Shown here: positions 1 through 6,171 of the stretch, piece by piece
Position numbering within the stretch: position 1 is the first letter of the stretch
How the letters are laid out: each line of letters begins with the position of its first letter
Assembly (NCBI GenBank): GCA_014376425.1
Contig: JACMRO010000219.1
Span: forward strand, 1-8,677
Direction of reading: 5' to 3'
DNA: 8,677 bases
Source: Rubritepida sp.
GTDB taxonomy: Bacteria > Pseudomonadota > Alphaproteobacteria > Acetobacterales > Acetobacteraceae
Made by a program: the position numbers and the translations under genes
Notes under the pieces: model-generated
What the model saw: the letters and a program-made list of their open reading frames with translations, nothing else
Database searches by the model: none
What the model was told of the DNA's origin: nothing

Positions 1-1280
1 GCGAGACGCTGCTGGCCGGCATCGAGGCGATCCAGGGCCGGCCCGAGGATGGCGCGACGCTGGGAAACGCCCTGGGCAAGCTGCGCGAGAGCTTCACCGC
101 GCTGCGTGCCGCCCCCGCCGACCCCGAGCTGGCGCGCGCGGTGCTCCGTCGCGCCGAGGACACCGCGCGGCAGTTCCAGGACAGCGCAGGCGCCATCCAG
201 ACGGCGCGGCAACAGGCGCAGCAGGGCATCGTGGACGAGGTGAAACTCGCCAATGACGGGTTGCGCCACATCGCCGAGCTCTCTGGCCTGATCCAGTCCA
301 CCATGGCCAGCGGCGGTTCGGCCGCCGACCTGGAGGATAAGCGCGACATCGCCATCGCCAGGCTGGCCGGGACTGTGCCGGTGCGCGCGCTGCGCCAGGC
401 CGATGGCGGCGTGGTGCTGGTCGGCCGCAACGGCCTGAGCCTGCCGCTGCCCACGCGCGAAGAGGACATATTGAGCACCATGCCCGCCCAGGCCGGCGCG
501 TCCAGCTATTACGGCGCCGGCGGCAGTCTGCCTGGGGTGATGCTGGGCCGCCACGACATCACGCAGCAGCTGACCGGCGGCAAGCTGGCCGAGAATATCA
601 CCCTGCGCGACCGCGTGCTGCCGCGCATGCAAGCCGAGCTGGACGTGGCGGCGGTCGAGCTGGCGGGCCGGCTGGATGCGCAGGGCCTTCGGCTGTTCAC
701 CGATGCGGGCGGCCAGCTGCCCGACCGGCTGGGCGGCTACGTCGCCGGCGGCCAGGCCGGCTTCGCGCTCACCATCCGGGTCAACCCGTCCATCGCGCCC
801 AATGCGCGGGCGGTGCGCGACGGCACCCACGCGGTGGCGGGCGGGCCGGGCGGGCCCACCGGCTTCACCCCCAACCCGCCCGGTGGGCCCGCCGGTTTCA
901 GCGCGATGATCGATCGCGTGCTGGACCATGCGCTGGGTGACAGCGCGGCCCCCGGCACGCCCTGGGGCGGCATCGCCTCGGCAGGGCTGGGGCCTGACGG
1001 CACACTGATCTCCAGCCTCACCACCGCCCGCAGCGTCGAGGATTACGCGACGCAGCTGGTCCGCGCGCAGACCGAGGCGCGGGCCGAGGCGACGAGCGCC
1101 CGCGCCACCGCGACCGCCATGCAGGCTGGCATCGCCAGCCGTATCGACAGGCAGTCCGGCGTCGACCCGGATGCCGAGATGGCGGCGATGGTGCAGTTGC
1201 AGAACGCCTATGCCGCCAATGCCCGGGTGCTGAGCACGGCGCAGGCGATGTGGGATGCGCTGCTGGGCGCAATCCGCTGA
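1..1280 (+). CDS. flgK: Flagellar hook-associated protein 1, FlgK (5' end missing)
   Basis: FlgK is the hook-filament junction protein next to the hook, exported through the flagellar type III apparatus. The frame is open from the left edge (first full codon at 3) to the TGA at 1278-1280, giving about 425 residues, so the N-terminal part lies outside the window. The visible N-terminal part is the helical rod region typical of FlgK: a leucine-rich heptad stretch, then PADPELARAVL, then the long QARQQAQQGIVDEVKLAND helix and the LEDKRDIAIARLAG segment (the family's 'LRDQRD..L..LS' site). The C-terminus, from MAAMVQLQNAYAANARVL to MWDALLGAIR, matches the conserved FlgK C-terminal coiled coil. 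The central domain is small and contains a Gly/Pro-rich stretch encoded at about 838-900. The next gene, flgL, overlaps the stop by one base (TGATG), which suggests translational coupling. Confidence 0.9.
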   Translation, partial: ETLLAGIEAIQGRPEDGATLGNALGKLRESFTALRAAPADPELARAVLRRAEDTARQFQDSAGAIQTARQQAQQGIVDEVKLANDGLRHIAELSGLIQSTMASGGSAADLEDKRDIAIARLAGTVPVRALRQADGGVVLVGRNGLSLPLPTREEDILSTMPAQAGASSYYGAGGSLPGVMLGRHDITQQLTGGKLAENITLRDRVLPRMQAELDVAAVELAGRLDAQGLRLFTDAGGQLPDRLGGYVAGGQAGFALTIRVNPSIAPNARAVRDGTHAVAGGPGGPTGFTPNPPGGPAGFSAMIDRVLDHALGDSAAPGTPWGGIASAGLGPDGTLISSLTTARSVEDYATQLVRAQTEARAEATSARATATAMQAGIASRIDRQSGVDPDAEMAAMVQLQNAYAANARVLSTAQAMWDALLGAIR

Positions 1281-2338
1281 TGGACGCGCTGGGCCGCCTG
1301 AACGCCGATTCCGCGCTGATCCGGACGCGGGTGGAGACGCTGTCGCGCCAGGTCGCGTCAGGCCGCCGCGCCGAGGTGATGGGAGATATCGCGCCCGACG
1401 CGCCGCGCGCCATCAACCTTAGCAACGACATTTCCAGGCGTGAGACCTACACCACCGCCATCGACCAGGCGCTGGGGCGGACCGGGGTGGTGCAGGCGAC
1501 GCTGCAACGGCTGAAGGACATCGCCACCGAATTCCGCAGCAATGTCGCGATGCGGCTGGATGCGGCCAACCCGGCCGCGCTGGCCACGGTGCAGGCGCGG
1601 GCGCGTTCGGCGGCGCTGGAGGTGGGCACGCTGCTGAACACGCGCTTGAACGGCGAATACCTGTTCGGCGGCAGCGACCTCTCGAAGCCGCCGGTCCCGG
1701 ATGCCGGTAACCTTCTGACCAGCCCGCTTGCGATGGCGATCGGCGGCCAGATCGCCGGCCTGACCGACGGCAATGCCGCCGCCGTGGCGGCCGCCACGCG
1801 CGCTGCGGCGCAGGATCAGACGCCCGGCGCCTCGCCTTTCTCCGCCTTCCTGGAGGACCCCGCAGCGGGTGGCGCCGAGCCGCGCCGCGCCGCGCCGGCC
1901 GCCGATGGGCTGCTGGTGGCCTATGGCATCGCCGCCAACCGCAACGGCACCGCCAGCAGCCAGGGTGAGACCACCGGCAGCTGGGCGCGCGACCTGCTGC
2001 GCGGCTTGCTCAGCCTGGCGGGTCTGGGCCCCGCACAGGCGGCGCAGCCCCTGGGGTTCGAGGCACTGGCCGGCACGCTGCGGGCCGGCATGGAATCGGC
2101 TGAGAACGCGTTGAGCGAGGAGATGGGCGCGCTGGGCTCGGTCGAGCAACAGCTCGGCGCTGCCCGCACCCGGCACCGGGGCATCGCCGATACGCTGCGC
2201 AGCCAGCTATCCGACATCACCGATGTGGATCTCGCCAGCACGCTGACCAGGCTGCAGGCGATGCGCAACGCGCTCGAGGCCAGCTACCGCATGACGTCGA
2301 GCATGGGTTCGCTCACGCTCAGCCAGTTCCTGCGATGA
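1280..2338 (+). CDS. flgL: Flagellar hook-associated protein 3, FlgL
   Basis: FlgL is the second junction protein and caps the FlgK layer to receive flagellin. The product is 352 residues. The N-terminal helix has the RTRVETLSRQVASGRR pattern, equivalent to 'L...Q..LATGKR' in FlgL and flagellins. Residues about 123-140 hold the LNGEYLFGGSD segment shared by FlgL proteins. The C-terminus (DITDVDLASTLTRLQAMRNA, then ASYRMTSSMGSLTLSQFLR) is the canonical D0/D1 helix. I chose ATG 1280 because it overlaps the flgK stop as TGATG and places the conserved helix near the N-terminus. An in-frame ATG at 1250 would add ten residues (MGCAAGRNPL) unlike the family. The usual 'MRIST' opening is absent, so the N-terminus is slightly short. 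The middle (about residues 175-260) is Ala/Gly-rich and variable, as expected for the exposed part. Confidence 0.9.
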   Translation: MDALGRLNADSALIRTRVETLSRQVASGRRAEVMGDIAPDAPRAINLSNDISRRETYTTAIDQALGRTGVVQATLQRLKDIATEFRSNVAMRLDAANPAALATVQARARSAALEVGTLLNTRLNGEYLFGGSDLSKPPVPDAGNLLTSPLAMAIGGQIAGLTDGNAAAVAAATRAAAQDQTPGASPFSAFLEDPAAGGAEPRRAAPAADGLLVAYGIAANRNGTASSQGETTGSWARDLLRGLLSLAGLGPAQAAQPLGFEALAGTLRAGMESAENALSEEMGALGSVEQQLGAARTRHRGIADTLRSQLSDITDVDLASTLTRLQAMRNALEASYRMTSSMGSLTLSQFLR

Positions 2339-2372
2339 AACGCGCCCCGCGGGCCGGGCTTCACCGCGCGTT
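2339..2372. other. Inverted repeat right after flgL stop
   Basis: Perfect 7-base arms AACGCGC (2339-2345) and GCGCGTT (2366-2372) enclose 20 nt that contain the self-complementary CCCGCGGG. It begins directly after the flgL stop and lies in the 145-nt gap before flbT. There is no T-run after the second arm, so it is not a convincing intrinsic terminator. It could be an mRNA-stabilising or processing hairpin that sets different levels for the export proteins and FlbT. The rest of the gap (2373-2470) shows a small 5-bp hairpin (2400-2414) and no promoter I can defend. Confidence 0.35.
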
Positions 2373-2470
2373 AAGCTCGCCCGCCGATGCTGCGCCGGTG
2401 GGTTCGAGCAACCCCCGAAAGAGCTCCGCTACGGCGCCAGGACGGCGCGTGGCGGGCGCCGGATGCACGA

Positions 2471-2476
2471 AGGAGA
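2471..2476 (+). promoter_or_regulatory. Ribosome binding site that fixes the flbT TTG start
   Basis: AGGAGA lies seven bases before TTG 2484. The alternative ATG at 2463 lies upstream of this site, has no Shine-Dalgarno motif of its own, and would add MHEGDEN, which FlbT proteins lack. Confidence 0.65.
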
Positions 2477-2483
2477 CGAAAAC

Positions 2484-2915
2484 TTGTCCACCCTGGTTCT
2501 CGAACTGCGTCAAGGCGACCTGATGGTCGTCAACGGCGCGCCGATCCGCTTTCGCAGCCGCACGCGCATCGAACTGGCGGCCCGCGCACGCTTCCTGTTC
2601 GGCAAGCAGATCATGGCGCCGGAGGGGGCCAACACGCCCGCCCGCCGCATCTACTTTGCCCTGCAGACCGCCTATATCGGCGCCGATGAGGAGCGTGAGG
2701 GCGGCCGCATAGCGGCGCGCAACCTGATTGCCGAATTCCAGGAGGCCACGACCAGCGCCACCGCGCGCGACCTCCTCGCCCAGGCGCTGGCGGCGGCCGA
2801 GGGCGATGACGGCTACGTCGCACTGAAGTTGGCGCGACGGGTCATGCGCCACGAGGAGGAGGTGCTGGGCATCGCCCCGTTGGCCGCGCCACGGCGCGAG
2901 ATGGCGCAGGCCTGA
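2484..2915 (+). CDS. flbT: Flagellin synthesis regulator FlbT
   Basis: FlbT is an alphaproteobacterial post-transcriptional regulator; in Caulobacter it acts on the 5' leader of flagellin mRNA and links flagellin translation to flagellar assembly. From TTG 2484 the product is 143 residues, the usual family size. The opening LVLELRQGDLMVVNGAPIRF (about 4-23) matches the conserved beta-rich start (LVLELKPGD...INGA), followed by the basic segment RSRTRIEL. The family signature TPARRIYFALQTAY is at 51-64. The C-terminal half is helical and charged. The TTG start with a strong Shine-Dalgarno motif suggests moderate translation. The next gene starts one base after the stop, so the two are probably coupled. 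No FlaF gene (a common FlbT partner) or flagellin gene is visible in the window. Confidence 0.9.
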   Translation: MSTLVLELRQGDLMVVNGAPIRFRSRTRIELAARARFLFGKQIMAPEGANTPARRIYFALQTAYIGADEEREGGRIAARNLIAEFQEATTSATARDLLAQALAAAEGDDGYVALKLARRVMRHEEEVLGIAPLAAPRREMAQA

Positions 2916-2916
2916 G

Positions 2917-3672
2917 ATGTCCGCCAGCCTGGGCGGGACGCCCGGAGGGGCTATCTCCGCGTTCCGCCGGGCGGCGCTGCCAGCGGAGGAAAGCCGCGCC
3001 CTGGCCCGGATCGCCAAGGAGCCTGACCTTGCCCGCACCATGGAGCAATTCAGGCGGGCGGTGGACCGCGCGCCGGACGCGCGCACCGCCCTGCGCGACC
3101 CGCGCGTGCTGGCGGGTATCGGCCAGGCGTTGGGTATTCCGCAGGCCGCGACGCAGCCCGGGCTGGCCAGCCGGGCGCTGCTGAGCGACCTGACCAAGCC
3201 GGGCTCGGTGGCCAACAATCTGCCGGATAAGCGATGGAAGGAGGCTGCGGCTTCGCTGAAGCTGGCCACCGCCGGCATCCAGTCGCTGCGCGACCCCAAG
3301 GTGCAGGCTACGCTGCTGGACGGCCTGCGCCGCGCCCGGCTGCGTGAGGAGCAGGACATGCAGACCCCCGGCCTGGGTGACGCGCTGGAATTCAGAAACC
3401 GCGCGGCGCGCGCCAAGACCAGCTTCGACGTGCTGGGCGACCCGGTGCTGCGCCCCGTCGTGACCGGCGCGCTGGGCCTGCCGCAACAGCTTGCCCTCCA
3501 GTCGGTCGAGGCGCAGGGGCGCGCGGTCGACAGCCGGCTGAAGGTCGCGACGCTGCAAAATCCCGGCGAGGTGAAGCGCCTGGCCGAGCGCTATCTGGTC
3601 AAACTGTCCACCAGCGCCGGCGCTGGCTTGCCGGACACCTCCGGCCTGGCGCAATTCGGCTTCAACGTTTGA
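2917..3672 (+). CDS. DUF1217 flagellar-cluster protein
   Basis: The product is 251 residues with no signal peptide or membrane segment. Two segments look like the DUF1217 family found in alphaproteobacterial flagellar operons: the region about 57-110, with RDPRVLAGIGQALGI and then ALLSDLTKPGSVANNLPDKR, and the C-terminal VLRPVVTGALGLP (178-189) followed by LQNPGEVKRLAERYLV (213-228). Only the C-terminal one of the repeated family units is clearly recognisable by eye. The molecular role of DUF1217 proteins is not settled to my knowledge; association with the flagellar basal body or assembly is inferred from gene neighbourhood. The gene begins one base after flbT and ends 33 nt before the AbrB-family gene, so it probably closes the flagellar transcript. 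Confidence 0.78.
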   Translation: MSASLGGTPGGAISAFRRAALPAEESRALARIAKEPDLARTMEQFRRAVDRAPDARTALRDPRVLAGIGQALGIPQAATQPGLASRALLSDLTKPGSVANNLPDKRWKEAAASLKLATAGIQSLRDPKVQATLLDGLRRARLREEQDMQTPGLGDALEFRNRAARAKTSFDVLGDPVLRPVVTGALGLPQQLALQSVEAQGRAVDSRLKVATLQNPGEVKRLAERYLVKLSTSAGAGLPDTSGLAQFGFNV

Positions 3673-3705
3673 CGGCCCGCCCGCCGCGGCGGAAGCTGAG
3701 GCGCA

Positions 3706-4758
3706 GTGCATCAATCTTCCGCGCGCCCCTGGGCGATCCACGTCACCACGCTCACGACCGCCATCCTGGGTGGGGCGTTGTTCACCCTGGCGCATGTGCC
3801 ATTGGCCTGGATGATCGGCGCGCTGGCCGCCACCGCCGCCCTGGCCTGGTTCCGGCCAGTGGCGGTGCACCCTGCCATCCGGCCGGTAGCCCTCATCATG
3901 CTGGGGCTGGGGCTGGGGCAGACCTTCTCGGGGCCGGTGATGGCGGCGGTCGCGGCGGCCCTGCCGGCGCTGCTGGTCGCCGGGGTTGTCTCGATCCTGG
4001 CGGGCATCGCGGTGGTGCCCATCTTCACCCGGATGACCGGGATGGACAGCCGCACCGGCTATTTTTCCGCCGTGCCGGGCGGCGTGGTGGTGATGGCCAT
4101 CCTGGCGCAGCGCGAGGGCGTGCCGATGGCGCCGGTGACGCTGGCGCAGACCATTCGCGTGATTGTCGTGGTACTGACATTTCCACTGGTGCTGGGCTTC
4201 TTCGCGCAGCACGCCGATGACGCCGCTTTCTCGACCCTGCGGCTGCCCGTCCGGTGGTGGGGACTTGCGGCCATGCTGGCGGGCGCGCTGGCGGCCGCGC
4301 TGCTGTTGCGGCGGCTTGGGCTGGCCAATCCCTGGATGCTTGGCCCGTTCGGGTTGACCATCGCGCTCGCGGCCAGCGACCATCTGCCATCGGGCGTGCC
4401 CAATCTCCTGGTCAACCTGGCGCAGATCGGCATGGGCGCCACGCTGGGGCAGCGCATGACGCGCGAATTCCTGTTGCGATCCCGCCGGCTTGCTTGGGCG
4501 GCGCTGTTCTCCTCGCTGGCGCTGGGCGTGCTGTGTACCGTGCTCGGCCTCGCGCTGGGCTGGGTCACCGGGCTGCCGCCGGCTGCGGTGGTGCTGGGCA
4601 TGGCGCCGGGCGGCATGCCGGAAATGGGCATCACCGCCAAGTCACTCGACCTGGCGGTGCCGCTGGTGCTCGGGTTCCATTTGACCCGAACGTTGCTGTG
4701 CAATCTGCTCGTCGGGCCGATCTATCGCGGCGCGTGCGCGTTGGGGCTGCTGCGGTAG
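3706..4758 (+). CDS. AbrB-family (PF05145) multispanning membrane protein
   Basis: This is a 350-residue, strongly hydrophobic inner-membrane protein of the 'AbrB duplication' family, the size of E. coli AbrB (YbgN). The two halves repeat each other: PLAWMIGALAATAAL (32-46) with NPWMLGPFGLTIALA (208-222), GLGLGQTF (67-74) with IGMGATLGQ (241-249), and YFSAVPGGVVVMA (119-131) with VLGMAPGGMPEMG (297-309). About eight to ten membrane helices are likely. The name is misleading, since it is unrelated to the DNA-binding AbrB of Bacillus; a transport or membrane regulatory role is likely but the substrate is unknown. The start is GTG 3706, with GAGG four bases upstream. It follows the flagellar genes by 33 nt and may be read through from them, but nothing ties its function to motility. 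Confidence 0.87.
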   Translation: MHQSSARPWAIHVTTLTTAILGGALFTLAHVPLAWMIGALAATAALAWFRPVAVHPAIRPVALIMLGLGLGQTFSGPVMAAVAAALPALLVAGVVSILAGIAVVPIFTRMTGMDSRTGYFSAVPGGVVVMAILAQREGVPMAPVTLAQTIRVIVVVLTFPLVLGFFAQHADDAAFSTLRLPVRWWGLAAMLAGALAAALLLRRLGLANPWMLGPFGLTIALAASDHLPSGVPNLLVNLAQIGMGATLGQRMTREFLLRSRRLAWAALFSSLALGVLCTVLGLALGWVTGLPPAAVVLGMAPGGMPEMGITAKSLDLAVPLVLGFHLTRTLLCNLLVGPIYRGACALGLLR

Positions 4759-4869
4759 CGCGAAAGGGCTTTCCCAAAACGCCGGCTTGGGCTAGAGACT
4801 CGGTACTGTGGTGACGGGGCCGGGTTCGGCTGCGGCACCTTGATGCTTTTCATCCCTCTCTCGCTCACT

Positions 4870-4873
4870 GGAG
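4870..4873 (+). promoter_or_regulatory. Ribosome binding site of rpsU
   Basis: GGAG lies ten bases before the GTG start at 4884. The rest of the 125-nt gap after the AbrB-family gene (4759-4869) contains a 5-bp hairpin (CCCAA 4773-4777 with TTGGG 4787-4791) and a pyrimidine-rich stretch before the site. I see no promoter with a good match at both -35 and -10, although one is expected here because rpsU is normally transcribed strongly. Confidence 0.55.
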
Positions 4874-4883
4874 TGTTCACTGC

Positions 4884-5087
4884 GTGCAAGTCGTCGTTCG
4901 TGACAACAATGTCGATCAGGCGCTCAAAGCGCTCAAGAAGAAGCTGCAGCGCGAGGGCGTGTTCCGCGAGATGAAGCTTCGCCGGCACTACGAGAAGCCG
5001 AGCGAGCGCCGGGCGCGTGAGGCGGCCGAAGCTGTGCGTCGCGCCCGCAAGGTCGAGCGCAAGCGGCTCGAACGCGAAGGCTTCTGA
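4884..5087 (+). CDS. rpsU: 30S ribosomal protein S21
   Basis: S21 is a small basic protein of the 30S subunit, near the anti-Shine-Dalgarno end of 16S rRNA, and is needed for initiation on many mRNAs. The product is 67 residues starting from GTG. It opens with MQVVVRDNNVDQALKALKKK, followed by the REGVFREMKLRRHYEKPSER block, then an Arg/Ala/Glu-rich C-terminal helix ending ERKRLEREGF. Both length and sequence are typical of Rhodospirillales S21. It stands apart from the other genes: 125 nt after the AbrB-family gene and directly before a strong intrinsic terminator, so it is probably expressed largely as its own transcript. Its stop codon TGA overlaps the CTG proposed as the start of the next gene. 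Confidence 0.96.
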   Translation: MQVVVRDNNVDQALKALKKKLQREGVFREMKLRRHYEKPSERRAREAAEAVRRARKVERKRLEREGF

Positions 5088-5989
5088 ACCGACGCAATTG
5101 GCGGATCTGGGGTGGCGGCCTTCTGGTCGCCGCCCTTTTTGCTGTCCGCGCTCCGGCGCAGGATTTCCTTGTCCAGGGGGTTTGCCAAGTGCCGCGGCTG
5201 CTGCCCTTCGAGGCCGGCTGCGCCCCATCACCCGCCCGCGCCGGAACCCCCACCCTGCCCTGGCGCAAGCTCGACCTTGATGGCGTGATGGCGTCCGATG
5301 CCGTGGCGGCCATCCGGCGCGGCGCCCCGGTCTTCCACCACAGCTTTGATTTCGGCGACGGCCCCCGCCAGTTCGGCCGGCTGGACGTGCCGCCCGGTCC
5401 ACCAGGTGATGGCGGAAACCTGATCGGCCGGCGCGGTGGCGATACCGTTATTTTGATGACGCAGGACGGGTCGGGCGGCGTGCAATGGTTCCAGGGACCG
5501 GGCTGCGAGGAAGGGCCTGAAGCGGGAATCGGTGGCTGGCTGCTGTTCGATGACCAGGCAGGGCCCCAGTGGCGTCAGCGGGTCGTGGTACTGCGTATCA
5601 CCACGGCTTCGGATCGTTGCCCCTTGCGCTACGTCCCGGCCTTTACCCGCTGGCGGCGCCTGGCGGTTGATTATCCGTGGCTGGATGGTGACCGGCCCCA
5701 GCCGCCCTTCACAGCCCAGACCATCATCTCCGAACACTATGACGGCCGGGACATCCCGCGCGCCCGGCACCTCGAGCGATTCTGGTTCGGCCGTGACCTT
5801 GGCATGCTGCGGTGGGAGCGATGGGAGAACCCGAGGCCGGGCGTGACCCTGGCGGTGCGGCCTGCCCCATGCCCGGCCATTGCCGGCGCCGAGTCGCCCG
5901 GCCAGGGCTGGATCATGGCCGACTGCCGCATGTGGACGCGCTTCCGCCGTGGCGATCAGCCCGTGCCGCCCTGGCCGGCGGCCGACTGA
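5084..5989 (+). CDS. Putative exported protein of unknown function, probable CTG start
   Basis: I do not recognise this family. From CTG 5084 the product is 301 residues. It begins with a textbook Sec signal peptide: basic n-region MNRRNWRIW, hydrophobic core GGGLLVAALFAV (10-21), and a likely cleavage after APA at residue 25, before QD. No ATG, GTG or TTG occurs in this frame between the stop at 5018 and GTG 5189. Starting at GTG 5189 (AGGGGG eight bases upstream) would discard the whole signal sequence. It would also leave five cysteines, whereas the longer form has six, an even number that fits a periplasmic disulfide protein. CTG overlaps the rpsU stop as CTGA, with GAAGG three bases upstream. 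The mature part is rich in Trp, Pro and Arg, with no membrane segment or motif I can name. The rpsU terminator lies within its coding region. Confidence 0.65.
   Translation: MNRRNWRIWGGGLLVAALFAVRAPAQDFLVQGVCQVPRLLPFEAGCAPSPARAGTPTLPWRKLDLDGVMASDAVAAIRRGAPVFHHSFDFGDGPRQFGRLDVPPGPPGDGGNLIGRRGGDTVILMTQDGSGGVQWFQGPGCEEGPEAGIGGWLLFDDQAGPQWRQRVVVLRITTASDRCPLRYVPAFTRWRRLAVDYPWLDGDRPQPPFTAQTIISEHYDGRDIPRARHLERFWFGRDLGMLRWERWENPRPGVTLAVRPAPCPAIAGAESPGQGWIMADCRMWTRFRRGDQPVPPWPAAD
5111..5140 (+). terminator. Intrinsic terminator after rpsU
   Basis: The arms GGTGGCGGCC (5111-5120) and GGTCGCCGCC (5125-5134) form a ten-pair stem (eight Watson-Crick and two G-U) with the four-base loop TTCT. It is followed by C and five Ts (5136-5140). 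It lies 23 nt after the rpsU stop, as expected for the end of a highly expressed single-gene transcript. In the reading frame of the next gene it covers exactly codons 10-19 of the proposed signal peptide. Confidence 0.8.
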
Positions 5990-6087
5990 TCACCGCTGTC
6001 CCATGAACGAACCGGCTCCCGCGTCGGCGCTTCTCCTGTCACGGAGTCAACATAGCCACCCTCGCGGTGCCCGGCATCAAGACGCAT

Positions 6088-6126
6088 GTCGCGATGGTCG
6101 GGATGCTGCAGCAGCATCACCGCGAC
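6088..6126 (+). promoter_or_regulatory. Long stem-loop in the pyrG leader
   Basis: The upper stem pairs GATGCTG (6102-6108) with CAGCATC (6112-6118) across a CAG loop. The lower stem pairs GTCGCG (6088-6093) with CGCGAC (6121-6126), with GT/AC able to pair between them. That makes 13 to 15 base pairs in 39 nt. It lies 45 nt upstream of the pyrG start, and no T-run follows, so it is not a simple terminator. It could be a leader structure controlling pyrG or the end of the preceding message. This is inference from base pairing only. Confidence 0.4.
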
Positions 6127-6149
6127 TGAGGGGGTTACGTTGTCGGGGG

Positions 6150-6166
6150 CCCCGCGCTATCCGGGG
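6150..6166 (+). promoter_or_regulatory. Hairpin covering the pyrG ribosome binding site
   Basis: CCCCG (6150-6154) pairs with CGGGG (6162-6166) around a seven-base loop. The GGGG of the second arm is the only Shine-Dalgarno-like sequence near ATG 6172 (five bases of spacing). Folding would therefore hide the ribosome binding site. Confidence 0.4.
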
Positions 6167-6171
6167 TTCCC

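Noticed and set aside
1250..1252. ATG 1250 as the flgL start
   Set aside because: It would overlap flgK by 31 bases and add residues that do not fit FlgL. ATG 1280 overlaps the stop cleanly.
2456..2474. Possible sigma-54 promoter before flbT
   Set aside because: A TGGC...GATGCA pair is visible, but the GG-to-GC spacing is 12 bases instead of 10.
2842..4383. 513-codon open frame on the minus strand
   Set aside because: It runs antisense through parts of the DUF1217 and AbrB-family genes. The product is low-complexity Gln/Arg/His/Gly, typical of a shadow frame in high-GC DNA.
3706..4758. AbrB-family gene as a DNA-binding transition-state regulator
   Set aside because: The product is a duplicated multispanning membrane protein and has no swapped-hairpin DNA-binding domain. 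The regulator name is a historical label.
5189..5191. GTG 5189 as the start of the exported protein
   Set aside because: It has a fair AGGGGG eight bases upstream and remains possible, but it would remove a near-perfect signal peptide encoded in the same frame. I prefer CTG 5084.
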